This document shows, one piece after another, positions 10,201 through 18,236 of a stretch of 64,000 nt of DNA (its first letter is position 1; each line of letters begins with the position of its first letter). Both the position numbers and the translations under genes were made by a program. Under the pieces are notes generated by a model. The model had not been told where the DNA came from. It saw only the letters and a list, made by a program, of their open reading frames with translations, and did no database searches. The stretch is from positions 1 through 64,000 of the forward strand of contig CAIOTF010000041.1 of the NCBI GenBank assembly GCA_903861125.1, written 5' to 3'. This stretch comes from an uncultured Ignavibacteriota bacterium. Its GTDB lineage: Bacteria > Bacteroidota > Ignavibacteria > UBA10030 > UBA8401.

Positions 10201-11221
10201 TGAAGAACAGATGAAAAAACTTTTCATGGAATTCTCGCAAGCCGACAGTTCTACAACGCGCAAATACGGTGGGACAGGACTTGGTCTTGCCATCAGTAAA
10301 CGCTTCTGCGAAATGATGAACGGTTCCATCGGCGTTGAAAGCATCCCGAACAGCGGAACAACATTCACGGTTACTCTGCCGGTCACACTTGAAACAAAAG
10401 GCAAGGCAACAGCCCCCGCTGTTCAAACCACTGCAGCTGCGGCTGTCGTGCCGCACACCGCTGCATCAACCATCCTGATCATCGATGACGATCCCAGTGT
10501 ACGCGAAGTTCTGACGCGCACACTGCAGAAGGAAGGATATGTCGTCTGCAGCGCCGGTACCGGCGATGAAGGATTGGAACTTGCACGTAAGATCGAACCG
10601 ACCGTGATCATTCTGGATGTAATGATGCCGCAAAAGGACGGCTGGTCTCTCCTTCGCGAACTGAAAGACGATCCCCGATTGAAAGCTATTCCGGTGGTGA
10701 TGCATACGATTATAGATAACCGCAACCTTGGATTTGCGATCGGAGCGCAGGACTATCTCATCAAACCGGTCAATCCGGATCTGCTGGTGCAAACGATGAA
10801 ACGGTATACGCGAAGTTCTGATGCACTGAACATTCTTATTATCGATGATGATGAGCAACAGCGCGATATGCTGACGCGGATCTTTGCCAAGGAAGGCTGG
10901 ACTATGCAGACGGCGGACGGAGGAAGATCGGCCCTTTCCCTTCTTGCAAAGTCGGTGCCGGATGTGATGATCCTCGACTTGATGATGCCGGCGATGGACG
11001 GATTTGAATTTCTGAATCATGTAAAAGAAAATGATCAATGGTCACGGATACCTGTTTTGATCCTTTCGTCAATGGAACTGAACAAGGGAGATATTGAGAG
11101 GCTCTCAGGTTCGGTGGCAGGGATTCTGCAAAAACAAGAGTTCGATCCTCAACAATTGCTGACGGTCATTCAGCGTGTTCATAACACCGGCATCAACCGG
11201 AAAGAAACGGCGAAGGAATAA
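7262..11221 (+). CDS. Hybrid histidine kinase with c-heme-type sensor, three PAS, GAF and two receivers
   Basis: A 1319-residue inner-membrane sensor kinase. Membrane helix 1 lies at about 17-36. A periplasmic DUF3365/Tll0287-like domain follows, carrying a c-type heme motif CFGCH (177-181), and then helix 2 (about 210-232). Inside are PAS1 (about 247-365), PAS2 (370-490), PAS3 (495-620) and GAF (630-785). HisKA has SHELRTPLNAIIGYSELL with phospho-acceptor His821, and the HATPase has NLLSNSCKF and GGTGLGLAIS boxes. Two C-terminal receivers have Asp1119 (ILDVMMPQKDG) and Asp1239 (ILDLMMPAMDG). All catalytic residues seem present, so it should be active, with internal phosphorelay likely. A periplasmic c-heme suggests sensing of redox state or a small gas (inference). 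A single-domain receiver follows after 4 bp. No DNA-binding output is encoded here. Confidence 0.9.
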   Translation: MISIKKIFSGLRFSLNQMWIIFAGTLIALLFALYVYESETADASAVARSQAVAFIEKNLLLNHWDIADFDLFIKTEELPPQNLYSAHDTAYRQFKGVTKVNPASILRLFEKQNSASSGIQGKLVRIHSPITEHQPDAWESGNLSHSEYAGEDVTHLQQTGAEISMRLFRPLRIDQRCFGCHTDWSGKENEIFCGISVTVPMNQFITMRNRHVMNAGMILAGIWSIGIIGFVIFTQRYNRRTKENEIKFKEMFDEAPVGYHEIDSKGRITRVNRTELAILGYTEAEMIGQYVWKFVSDETSSQHSVIEKLSGVQAPAKGSERTYMRKDRSAMPVLLEDRILQDTRGTITGIRTTIQDITSLKELQRAIQGAATSLEAVIETIGEGISLSDAHGHFEIFNSTLETILGYTKAEANSVADFSSLIYPLEEQRQAALDGLKTLLDERKTHDVETTIRSKDGTVKTLLVSSAIIDFKNEQMFLTAWRDISLRKKSEQLLSEQQRTLQAITQSAGDAILMMDNAGTISFWNAAAERIFGWTEKEAIGMNLHSLIVPERFRENHNKAFPKFQITGEGAAIGTQLDVQAIRKDGTEFDVSLSLSAVRLNEQWHAVGMLRDITEQKRIELVRQVQYDIAHAATTTENSEDFFASVRSNLSKLINTKNFYIALYDDLSGMVSFPYFVDEEDPTPQPRNLGKGLTDYVIRSGEPLFGTIEKCNELEAAGHIIIIGSPSALWLGAPLKIGEHIFGAIVVQSYGDPDCYSRADLQLLDFVSNQISHSINRKQTEEQIRKQFSIIEEKNIELAEARDQAMEASKAKSSFLANMSHELRTPLNAIIGYSELLLEEMGDAGEKGYTQDIEKIRMAGNNLLSLINDILDLSKIEAGRMELFIEEFDLLHLLKEIDATIQPLVDKKLNTLTVHAPEKSVMLRLDHTKVRQIIFNLLSNSCKFTEKGEITLSVAVETGQSTGTGDVIRFSVKDSGIGMTEEQMKKLFMEFSQADSSTTRKYGGTGLGLAISKRFCEMMNGSIGVESIPNSGTTFTVTLPVTLETKGKATAPAVQTTAAAAVVPHTAASTILIIDDDPSVREVLTRTLQKEGYVVCSAGTGDEGLELARKIEPTVIILDVMMPQKDGWSLLRELKDDPRLKAIPVVMHTIIDNRNLGFAIGAQDYLIKPVNPDLLVQTMKRYTRSSDALNILIIDDDEQQRDMLTRIFAKEGWTMQTADGGRSALSLLAKSVPDVMILDLMMPAMDGFEFLNHVKENDQWSRIPVLILSSMELNKGDIERLSGSVAGILQKQEFDPQQLLTVIQRVHNTGINRKETAKE

Positions 11222-11225
11222 ACGT

Positions 11226-11606
11226 ATGAAGAAAATATTGCTCGTAGAAGATAATGATGCCAACAGGGAAATGATGAAACGACGGCTTAGCCGGCTCGGC
11301 TTTGTAGTGATTGAAGCAGTGGACGGGCAGCAAGCGATTGATAAATCATTCAGCGAAAAACCGGCGGTTATTTTAATGGATATGAGTCTTCCGGTCATCG
11401 ACGGATGGGAGGCAACCGCCCGTTTGAAAGCGGACGAGGCAACGCGTTCGATACCGATTATCGGACTGACCGCTCATGCAATGGTTGAAGACAAACAAAA
11501 AGCGCTTCAGGCAGGCTGCGACGATTATGCAACGAAACCGGTGAAGTTCGACGATCTTATCGCCATGATTGAACGCCTTACCGCAGGTGCTGTACCGGAA
11601 GGATGA
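11226..11606 (+). CDS. Single-domain response regulator (DivK/CheY-like)
   Basis: A 126-residue receiver with nothing attached: LLVEDNDANREMM at the acidic pocket, phospho-acceptor Asp52 in ILMDMSLPVIDGW, and the conserved Lys in DYATKPV. The track extends it back to 11175, but ATG 11226 gives the correct receiver N-terminus and lies 4 bp after the hybrid kinase stop, so the two are almost certainly one operon. It probably takes phosphate from the upstream kinase and acts by protein-protein contact. Its 3' end forms part of a hairpin. Confidence 0.9.
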   Translation: MKKILLVEDNDANREMMKRRLSRLGFVVIEAVDGQQAIDKSFSEKPAVILMDMSLPVIDGWEATARLKADEATRSIPIIGLTAHAMVEDKQKALQAGCDDYATKPVKFDDLIAMIERLTAGAVPEG

Positions 11607-11620
11607 TCCGCATCCTTCCG
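11596..11620. terminator. Hairpin between convergent signalling genes
   Basis: CGGAAGGATG and CATCCTTCCG pair perfectly over 10 bp around a 5-base loop; the stem starts inside the last codons of the response regulator. No real T-run follows, so this is a possible bidirectional or processing structure and not a textbook terminator. Confidence 0.45.
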
Positions 11621-11650
11621 CTGTGCTTTCGTAGTATTGCCGAATGGGCA

Positions 11651-12745
11651 TCAGACCGGAAGTGTGATAATAAATGTTGATCCCTGTCCGACGACCGATT
11701 CGACACCGATCGTTCCTCCGTGTGCCTCAATAATTTCTCTGCATATCACAAGTCCTAAACCGGTACGGGTTGCCGCTTTCCGGAACTTTGCGATCATGAT
11801 TCTGTTCTTATCGAACAGAGTTGGTAATTCATCTTCCGGGATCCCACTGCCTGTATCGGCAATGTCGATCCTCACGGATTGTGCATCGGGTGACCTCGGG
11901 GAGGGGATCTGTCGGGCGACGACGGATATTGTTCCGTTCATCGGAGTGAACCGCAGCGCATTATCAATAAGGTTCTCGAACACTTCCATAATCCTGTCAT
12001 GATCAGCATCGAGGACTACCGCATCACCGATCTGCACATCGACGGTGATATTTTTTTGCAGCCGCATTACTTTCATTTTCCGAAACACTGCATCCACAAT
12101 TTCCTGCAAATGCACCGGCTGACGCTCCAGTATGTATTCACCCGATTCCAATTGTGAAAGTTCAAGAAGATCCTTAACGATCTTCAGCAGATGTATGTCG
12201 GCCCGGTTGATCTCCGTGATCATCTCAAAGTGATCTTTGGTTAAAAGATCCTTTTCTTCCAGCAGGAGGTCGGAAAAACCGAGGATAGCTCCGATGGGAT
12301 TACGGAGATCGTGAACAATCATCGAATAGAAAGATTGCTGTAATTTTCGTACCCGCTTATCCGCATCGGCAATACGAAGAACGGAGCGGACCCGCACAAT
12401 CAGTTCATCGACAGAGATCGGTTTGGTCCAGTATTCATTTCCGCCGAGCAAATAGCCCGCGTCAATATCATCGGGAGTTGTGCCGACACCGGTAAGGAAA
12501 ACGATCGGCGTATATTTGAATTTTTTGAACTGCCGCAGATGTTTGATCGTTTCATATCCGTCCATGACCGGCATGTGTACATCAAGGATAAAAAGGTCAA
12601 AACTTTGATTCACTGCCAGGTCGAGACACTCTCTGCCGTTGGACGCAATAACTATTTCGTGTCCTTCTTTTGAGAGGATCGTTGAAAACAATCGTTGAAA
12701 ATCTACTTCATCATCAACGACCATTATTTTCTTCAGCGTTTCCAT
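11651..12745 (-). CDS. Receiver-histidine kinase fusion, cytoplasmic
   Basis: A 364-residue soluble protein with an N-terminal receiver (IMVVDDEVDF, phospho-Asp in LFILDVHMPVMDGY, Lys in YWTKPIS), then a HisKA domain (IVHDLRNPIGAILGFSDLL) and a HATPase with NLIDNALRF, DTGSGIPEDEL and RTGLGLVICREI boxes. It has no membrane segment, so its input should be phosphorylation of its own receiver, possibly by the neighbouring hybrid kinase. It converges on the 7262-11606 operon and is transcribed divergently from the phosphoesterase gene at 12919. ATG 12745 directly precedes the receiver strand. Confidence 0.9.
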   Translation of the reverse strand: METLKKIMVVDDEVDFQRLFSTILSKEGHEIVIASNGRECLDLAVNQSFDLFILDVHMPVMDGYETIKHLRQFKKFKYTPIVFLTGVGTTPDDIDAGYLLGGNEYWTKPISVDELIVRVRSVLRIADADKRVRKLQQSFYSMIVHDLRNPIGAILGFSDLLLEEKDLLTKDHFEMITEINRADIHLLKIVKDLLELSQLESGEYILERQPVHLQEIVDAVFRKMKVMRLQKNITVDVQIGDAVVLDADHDRIMEVFENLIDNALRFTPMNGTISVVARQIPSPRSPDAQSVRIDIADTGSGIPEDELPTLFDKNRIMIAKFRKAATRTGLGLVICREIIEAHGGTIGVESVVGQGSTFIITLPV

Positions 12746-12918
12746 GGTTCACCTTTCAACGTGTTGTTGCACAGTCATTTGCTGACGCAGTATTATAAAA
12801 TATGATATTATTCAAGATAAGTATCAATATCTCATTTCTATGGACAGGGTGAACAAATTTTGTGTATTATTCTTACAGAAAGCGTACATTTCCACCATAC
12901 TTTAATCAGGAGATTGAT

Positions 12919-15345
12919 ATGATGTACCGATGGCTGCCCGTTCTTGCTGCTGTTTTTTATTTTTCCCTTTCTGCGCAAACATTGTCTCAGATTGAATCGA
13001 AGCGCGTAACGCTTCCGAACGGATGGAGTCTTACTCCTGCCGGAATGCAAATGCCGTTGGGAGATCTTCCGCTGAATATTGCGGTCTCTCCGTCGAAAAA
13101 ATATCTTGCCGTTACCAATAGCGGACAAAGCGGCCATTCGCTTCAATTGATTGATCTCCGTTCGAAAAAACTTCTTGCTGATGTTGTGATACCAAAATCA
13201 TGGGTCGGTCTTGCATTTACATCCGGCGATACATATCTCTATGCATCGGGTGGGAACGACAATTGGATTTTACGGTTTGCCGTGACGAAAAACTCTCTTG
13301 CCGTAGTCGATACATTTGTACTCGGCGCGCCATGGCCAGAAAAAATCTCTCCTGCCGGTTTAGCGATCGATGAAAAAAGAAATCGTCTTTATGTTGTGAC
13401 GAAAGAAAATAATTCGCTCTACGTTGTCAATACGCAGACAAAAGCAATAGCAAAACAATTGCCTCTTGGCGGAGAAGGATATACTTGTCTTCTCTCACCT
13501 GATACAAAAACATTATATATTTCCTGCTGGGGATCGGATACGGTACGCATTTTCGATACCCGCAGCGAGATCTTTACCGGTGCGGTAGCCGTCGGTGACA
13601 ATCCCAACGATCTGTGCATTACACGGAACGGCGCATTTCTTTTTGCTGCCAATGCGAATGATAATTCTGTTTCGGTGATCGATCTGAAAAAACAAAAAGT
13701 GATAGAAACGCTGAATGCTGCACTTTATCCCGACGCACCGAGCGGATCGACAACGAACAGCGTTGCATTAAGCGATGATGAGAAAACATTATATATAGCC
13801 AATGCCGACAATAATTGTCTTGCCGTTTTCGACGTACGAAAACCGGGCTCGAGCAAAAGCTTGGGATTCATCCCGACCGGATGGTACCCGTCATCGGTTC
13901 GCGTTGTGGGAAAGAATATATTCGTGGCTAACGGAAAAGGATTATCGTCGATGCCGAATCCCTACGGACCGAATCCTTTGGCTAAGAAGCAAAAAGTAGC
14001 ATACCAGCATGGCGACACAACAAAGCCGATCGGCGTTCAATATATTGCCGGATTGTTCCGTGGAACGCTAAGCATCATTCCTGTACCGAACGAAAAACAA
14101 CTGGGTATTTATTCGCAGGCTGTATACCATAATACTCCATACACCAAGGAACAGGAAACACTGGCAAAAGGCGAAGCAGGGAATCCCATTCCGCAAAAGA
14201 TCGGTGACCCGTCGCCGATCAAACATATCTTTTACATCATTAAAGAAAACCGGACCTACGATCAGGTGCTTGGCGACATACCGGAAGGGAACGGCGATAC
14301 CAGTCTTGTGTTATTCGGAGAGCGGATAACACCCAATCAACATGCTGTGGCAAAACAGTTTGTGCTGCTTGATAATTTTTATGTTGACGGCGAGGTGAGT
14401 GCCGATGGACATAACTGGAGTACAGGAGCCTACGCTACAGATTTTCTTGAAAAGACATGGCCCACAAGCTACGGTGGACGAGGGGGCGGGTATGATGCCG
14501 AAGGGAACCGCAGCGTTGCCAACAACAAAAATTTTATCTGGGACATGTGTAAAAAAAATAATATCTCATACCGCACGTATGGAGAATTTGCTGATCAATA
14601 TAAACCGAACATTCCTTCTCTTGCCGGTCATCTCTGTCCGTACTATACCGGATGGGACGACAATGTCCGTGATACGACGCGGTTCTACCAGTGGAAGCGT
14701 GAGTTTGATTCGCTGTTTGCCGCGAAGAGTGTTCCGCAGTTCAATACGCTTCGTTTCATTCACGATCATACCGAAGGTTTACGGAAAAACAGGCCGTCAC
14801 CGTTTGCGCACGTTGCCGACAATGATCTTGCCGTAGGTATGTTCATAGAGTATCTCAGCAAAAGTCCCCTGTGGAATGAAAGTGCCGTGTTCATAGTTGA
14901 AGATGACGCGCAGAACGGACCCGATCACGTTGATGCACACCGCAGTCCTGCGTATGTAGCCGGTGGGTTGGTGCGGCGGAAATTTGTAGATCACACGCCG
15001 TATTCCACATCATCTGTTCTGCGGACGATCGAACTCATCCTGGGCCTTCCTCCGATGTCGCAATACGACGCGGCGGCAACGCCGATGTGGAGATGCTTCA
15101 CCGCAACCGCGGATGCGTCACCGTACATCTCTCTTCCGTCCAATATTGATCTTGATGAAAAGAATGTTGCCGTCAATGAATGGCAGCGGAAGAGCGAACT
15201 GTTCGATTTTACCATGGAAGACCGTGCGCCGGATCAGGAACTTAACGAAGTATTGTGGGTTGCCGTAAAGGGAACTGATGTTCCGTTTCCGGCGATCAAC
15301 CGCGCAGCGTTCGTGCGCGCCAATGAAAGTGAAGAGAAGGAATAA
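12919..15345 (+). CDS. Exported YncE-type beta-propeller fused to phosphoesterase
   Basis: An 808-residue two-domain exported protein. The signal peptide ends around YFSLSAQ. Residues about 45-370 form a YncE/YVTN-like seven-blade propeller (repeats such as LYVVNTQTKAIAKQLPLGG, LFAANANDNSVSVIDLKK). Residues about 410-790 belong to the PF04185 phosphoesterase/alkaline-phosphatase superfamily, marked by FYIIKENRTYDQVLGD, DGHNWST and FIVEDDAQNGPDHVDAHRS. This architecture is known in Bacteroidota as a bifunctional YncE/alkaline phosphatase-like protein, with substrate unproven. ATG 12919 follows CAGGAGATTGAT; the upstream extension in the track lacks any signal-like start. It converges on the NtrC-type operon and may serve organic-phosphate use (inference). 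Confidence 0.88.
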   Translation: MMYRWLPVLAAVFYFSLSAQTLSQIESKRVTLPNGWSLTPAGMQMPLGDLPLNIAVSPSKKYLAVTNSGQSGHSLQLIDLRSKKLLADVVIPKSWVGLAFTSGDTYLYASGGNDNWILRFAVTKNSLAVVDTFVLGAPWPEKISPAGLAIDEKRNRLYVVTKENNSLYVVNTQTKAIAKQLPLGGEGYTCLLSPDTKTLYISCWGSDTVRIFDTRSEIFTGAVAVGDNPNDLCITRNGAFLFAANANDNSVSVIDLKKQKVIETLNAALYPDAPSGSTTNSVALSDDEKTLYIANADNNCLAVFDVRKPGSSKSLGFIPTGWYPSSVRVVGKNIFVANGKGLSSMPNPYGPNPLAKKQKVAYQHGDTTKPIGVQYIAGLFRGTLSIIPVPNEKQLGIYSQAVYHNTPYTKEQETLAKGEAGNPIPQKIGDPSPIKHIFYIIKENRTYDQVLGDIPEGNGDTSLVLFGERITPNQHAVAKQFVLLDNFYVDGEVSADGHNWSTGAYATDFLEKTWPTSYGGRGGGYDAEGNRSVANNKNFIWDMCKKNNISYRTYGEFADQYKPNIPSLAGHLCPYYTGWDDNVRDTTRFYQWKREFDSLFAAKSVPQFNTLRFIHDHTEGLRKNRPSPFAHVADNDLAVGMFIEYLSKSPLWNESAVFIVEDDAQNGPDHVDAHRSPAYVAGGLVRRKFVDHTPYSTSSVLRTIELILGLPPMSQYDAAATPMWRCFTATADASPYISLPSNIDLDEKNVAVNEWQRKSELFDFTMEDRAPDQELNEVLWVAVKGTDVPFPAINRAAFVRANESEEKE

Positions 15346-15374
15346 CGAAGGACTATTCTTGAGCGTACGGTTAT

Positions 15375-15399
15375 TATCCTTTCGTAACGATAAAGGATA
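15375..15399. terminator. Weak hairpin between convergent genes
   Basis: TATCCTTT and AAAGGATA pair across a 9-base loop in the 69-bp gap between the phosphoesterase and the minus-strand response regulator. The stem is short and AT-rich. Confidence 0.3.
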
Positions 15400-15414
15400 T
15401 GGAAACGATGTTTT

Positions 15415-16779
15415 TTATTTTACCTGTAGACGGGGGAGCAGTCTCGCTATTTTACTGGTCAACGTTGTTCTTGGAATATTGAGTAGTTTTGCGGCATCGG
15501 TGACGCTATTGGAGCAGCGAGAGAGCGCCCATTCGATAATCAGGGTCTCTTTGCTTTGGATATATTCTTCAAATGAACGGAACGCCGAAAGGTCTTCGCC
15601 TCCCAGTAAATTTCCCTTAGCATGACGGTCCAGATCAATGACGGACACATCAATCTGTCCGCTGAACGAAAGAGCGATCATCCGTTCCACGATATTCTCC
15701 AGTTCCCTCACGTTGCCGGGCCATTGGTATGACTGCAGTTTTGCGAAGATCTCGTTGGTGAGGAGCATGATCTTATCCTCAGCGCGGTGTTTCCTGAAAA
15801 AATGTTCTACAAGCAGCGGAATATCTTCCTTTCGTTCGCGCAGCGGCGGGATCTTGATCGGGATGATATTCAAACGGTAATAAAGATCCTCGCGGAATGA
15901 TTTGTTCTCCACTTTTTTCTTCAGGTCGATCTTTGTTGCACAGATGATACGCACGTCTATGCTGACGTTCTGATTTCCACCGACATGTGTCAACTCCCGC
16001 TCCTGAATAACGCGCAGCAGTTTAATCTGCACATTCAAGGGAAAATCGTCGATATCGTCGATAAACAGGGTACCTTTATTAGCCCGTTCAAAATAGCCGA
16101 TATGCTGTTTGATGGCACCGGTGAACGCCCCTTTTTCATGGCCGAACAATTCGCTTTCCAGAAGACTTTCGGGAATACTGGAAACGCTTACAGTTATGAA
16201 CGGTTCGCTCCTACGTGAACTTGCTTTGTGCAGTGCGCGGGCGACAAGTTCTTTTCCAGTTCCGCTTTCGCCTTCGATCAAGACCGTAGAATCATTGTGG
16301 GAAATCTGATTAATGGTTTGAACGAGCTTTTTCATTGGATCAGAGATACCAATGATGGTCTTGCTTTCAAGCGTATCAATCCTGTTTTTCAGTTCTGCGT
16401 TCTCTGAAATAATCTCGTTCAATTGTTTGATGTTCCGGAGAATCGAAATCAGTTTTTCCGGCGAGAACGGTTTTGTCAGATAATCGTACGCGCCGATCTT
16501 CAACGATTGGATCGCCGTATCAACACTGGCAAACGCAGTGATCAGAATGACCTTGCATGCAGGATTGACGGACATGATTGCGGAAAGGACTTCAATGCCG
16601 TTCAATTTCGGAAGACGAAGGTCTGTGATGACAATCGCCGGATTTTCCTCTTTGAAGATCTTTAATCCTTCTTCGCCGTCTTCGGCCGAAAATACCTGAT
16701 ATCCTTCCGTATCAAGGATATCGGAAAGCGATCGTCTGGTAATCTTTTCATCTTCAATGATCAGTAGTTTTGTCTTCAT
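15415..16779 (-). CDS. Sigma54-dependent response regulator (NtrC/AtoC type)
   Basis: A 454-residue activator with an N-terminal receiver (LLIIEDEKITRRS, Asp in IVITDLRLPKLNG, Lys in YLTKPFS), an AAA+ domain with Walker A GESGTGKE, intact sigma54-contact loop GAFTGA and arginine-finger region, and a C-terminal Fis-type helix-turn-helix (VTDAAKLLNIPRTTLTSKI). It should activate sigma54 promoters when phosphorylated. Its start overlaps the histidine kinase gene by 26 bp, making these a cognate pair with the PhnD-like protein as third partner. A sigma54-like promoter lies in front of the divergent transport genes. Confidence 0.93.
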   Translation of the reverse strand: MKTKLLIIEDEKITRRSLSDILDTEGYQVFSAEDGEEGLKIFKEENPAIVITDLRLPKLNGIEVLSAIMSVNPACKVILITAFASVDTAIQSLKIGAYDYLTKPFSPEKLISILRNIKQLNEIISENAELKNRIDTLESKTIIGISDPMKKLVQTINQISHNDSTVLIEGESGTGKELVARALHKASSRRSEPFITVSVSSIPESLLESELFGHEKGAFTGAIKQHIGYFERANKGTLFIDDIDDFPLNVQIKLLRVIQERELTHVGGNQNVSIDVRIICATKIDLKKKVENKSFREDLYYRLNIIPIKIPPLRERKEDIPLLVEHFFRKHRAEDKIMLLTNEIFAKLQSYQWPGNVRELENIVERMIALSFSGQIDVSVIDLDRHAKGNLLGGEDLSAFRSFEEYIQSKETLIIEWALSRCSNSVTDAAKLLNIPRTTLTSKIARLLPRLQVK

Positions 16780-18229
16780 ATGCGACCGGTAGTGTTATTC
16801 TGAAAAGTGTTTCAACATTCGGCGTGCTGTGAACCTCTATCTGTCCGCCGTGCGATTCTATGATTCCCATGCAAACAGACAATCCGAGTCCTGTTCCTGT
16901 GCCGACATCCTTTGTTGTAAAGAACGGATCAAATATTATTTTAAGGTCATCCTTGGCAATACCGGTTCCGTTATCTTTGATCTCCATGAAAAGATGAGCA
17001 TCATCGGCTTTACCTGTTGTGATGGTGATGGAGCCGTTTTGTTCGATAGCGTCATAACTGTTCAGCACCAGATTCATCACCACCTCCTGGAACAGGTGAT
17101 AATCGATCTGCACATTCCCGATGCCATCCATAAGGTCGATGCGTACTTCGATCATCTTTTCTTTCAAGCGCAATTCGAACAGATTGATTACTTTATGAAT
17201 TGCCTCATTGATGTCGATAATACTTTCCGAGGTGGATTGCTGCCGGGCAAAACCGAGAAGTTTCTTCACCACAGTCTCTATATCATTCATTCCTTCGTTG
17301 ATCAGTTGAAGATATTCCTGCACTTTTTCTTTATCGTTCGGCTGCTGTTTAATTGCATACAAGCAGGATTTAATGCCGTTCAGCGGATTGTTCACCTGAT
17401 GGGCTACACCAGATGCCAACCGGCCTATTGAAGCGAGTTTTTCCGCCTGGTAAATCTGTTTTTGAGCTTTTTCCAACTCGCGTTTCGATGCTTCCAGCCG
17501 TTCCTGCAGCAGTTTGAAATGCCGGTAAAAATACCCTATTTCATCCTGTTGTTCGGGCTGACCGGTCTGCAGTACGGAAGTGAAGTCAATAGAATCGATT
17601 GCATGGACAAGGTTTTCGATGGATTCAGTCATCCGGTTGATCATGATGAACAAAATGATCAACACCACCGATGTGATGACAAGCGTAGAGGATAACAACA
17701 GGAAAAAAACGCTGCGAATCTCATCCCGGATGGATTGCGCATTGAATCCGATCTTTGCAATACCCCACTGTCTGTCCGAAAAGATCAACGGTTGTCGTAC
17801 TTCCATAGTCCATCCGAATTGAGGATGTTCATAGATCCGGACCTGACTGTGCAGGCTGTCGGCAATGCCGGGCACTATCGGTTGCGAAGGATCTTCCTGA
17901 TGAGGATCGGAGACCTGTACAATGTTTGTTCCATGTTTGTCGTAGATAACAACATAGCGAACATTTCCGAGACGGGCGATAAAATTATCAACATATGTTT
18001 CAAGGATATTCTCTTTTCTATACAATGATTTTTCTTCAAAGATCATTGCATCGATCACCGTTACGGCAAACGTACGCGAGATGGACTGTGCATTCTCGGT
18101 TTGATTCTGGATGATCATCTCCCGCCATTTGAACAGGATCACGAACGAGATCATCAGCATCAGCAATGTTACGACGGTGCCGGTGAGCAATAATATTCTT
18201 GTTCTTAAACTGGAGCGGATGTTCAGCAT
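16754..18229 (-). CDS. Membrane sensor histidine kinase (NtrB-like), partner of the sigma54 regulator
   Basis: A 491-residue kinase with membrane helix 1 (ILLLTGTVVTLLMLMISFVIL), a periplasmic sensor of about 140 residues (YVVIYDKHGTNIVQV...), helix 2 (VFFLLLSSTLVITSVVLIILF), a HAMP/coiled-coil linker, HisKA with GVAHQVNNPLNGIKS, and HATPase boxes NLVLNSYDAI, DNGTGIAKDDL and GTGLGLSVCMGI. The track starts at 18316, inside the upstream gene; ATG 18229 lies 7 bp after that gene's stop and gives a normal N-terminus. The 26-bp overlap with the regulator downstream and tight spacing to the PhnD-like gene upstream show a three-gene operon. The substrate-binding protein probably presents the signal to the periplasmic domain (inference). 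Confidence 0.9.
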   Translation of the reverse strand: MLNIRSSLRTRILLLTGTVVTLLMLMISFVILFKWREMIIQNQTENAQSISRTFAVTVIDAMIFEEKSLYRKENILETYVDNFIARLGNVRYVVIYDKHGTNIVQVSDPHQEDPSQPIVPGIADSLHSQVRIYEHPQFGWTMEVRQPLIFSDRQWGIAKIGFNAQSIRDEIRSVFFLLLSSTLVITSVVLIILFIMINRMTESIENLVHAIDSIDFTSVLQTGQPEQQDEIGYFYRHFKLLQERLEASKRELEKAQKQIYQAEKLASIGRLASGVAHQVNNPLNGIKSCLYAIKQQPNDKEKVQEYLQLINEGMNDIETVVKKLLGFARQQSTSESIIDINEAIHKVINLFELRLKEKMIEVRIDLMDGIGNVQIDYHLFQEVVMNLVLNSYDAIEQNGSITITTGKADDAHLFMEIKDNGTGIAKDDLKIIFDPFFTTKDVGTGTGLGLSVCMGIIESHGGQIEVHSTPNVETLFRITLPVAYEDKTTDH

Positions 18230-18236
18230 GGTATAC

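Noticed and set aside
16829-17431. 200-residue plus-strand ORF opposite the histidine kinase
   Set aside because: Mirror of a kinase with intact HisKA and HATPase boxes; composition is not protein-like.
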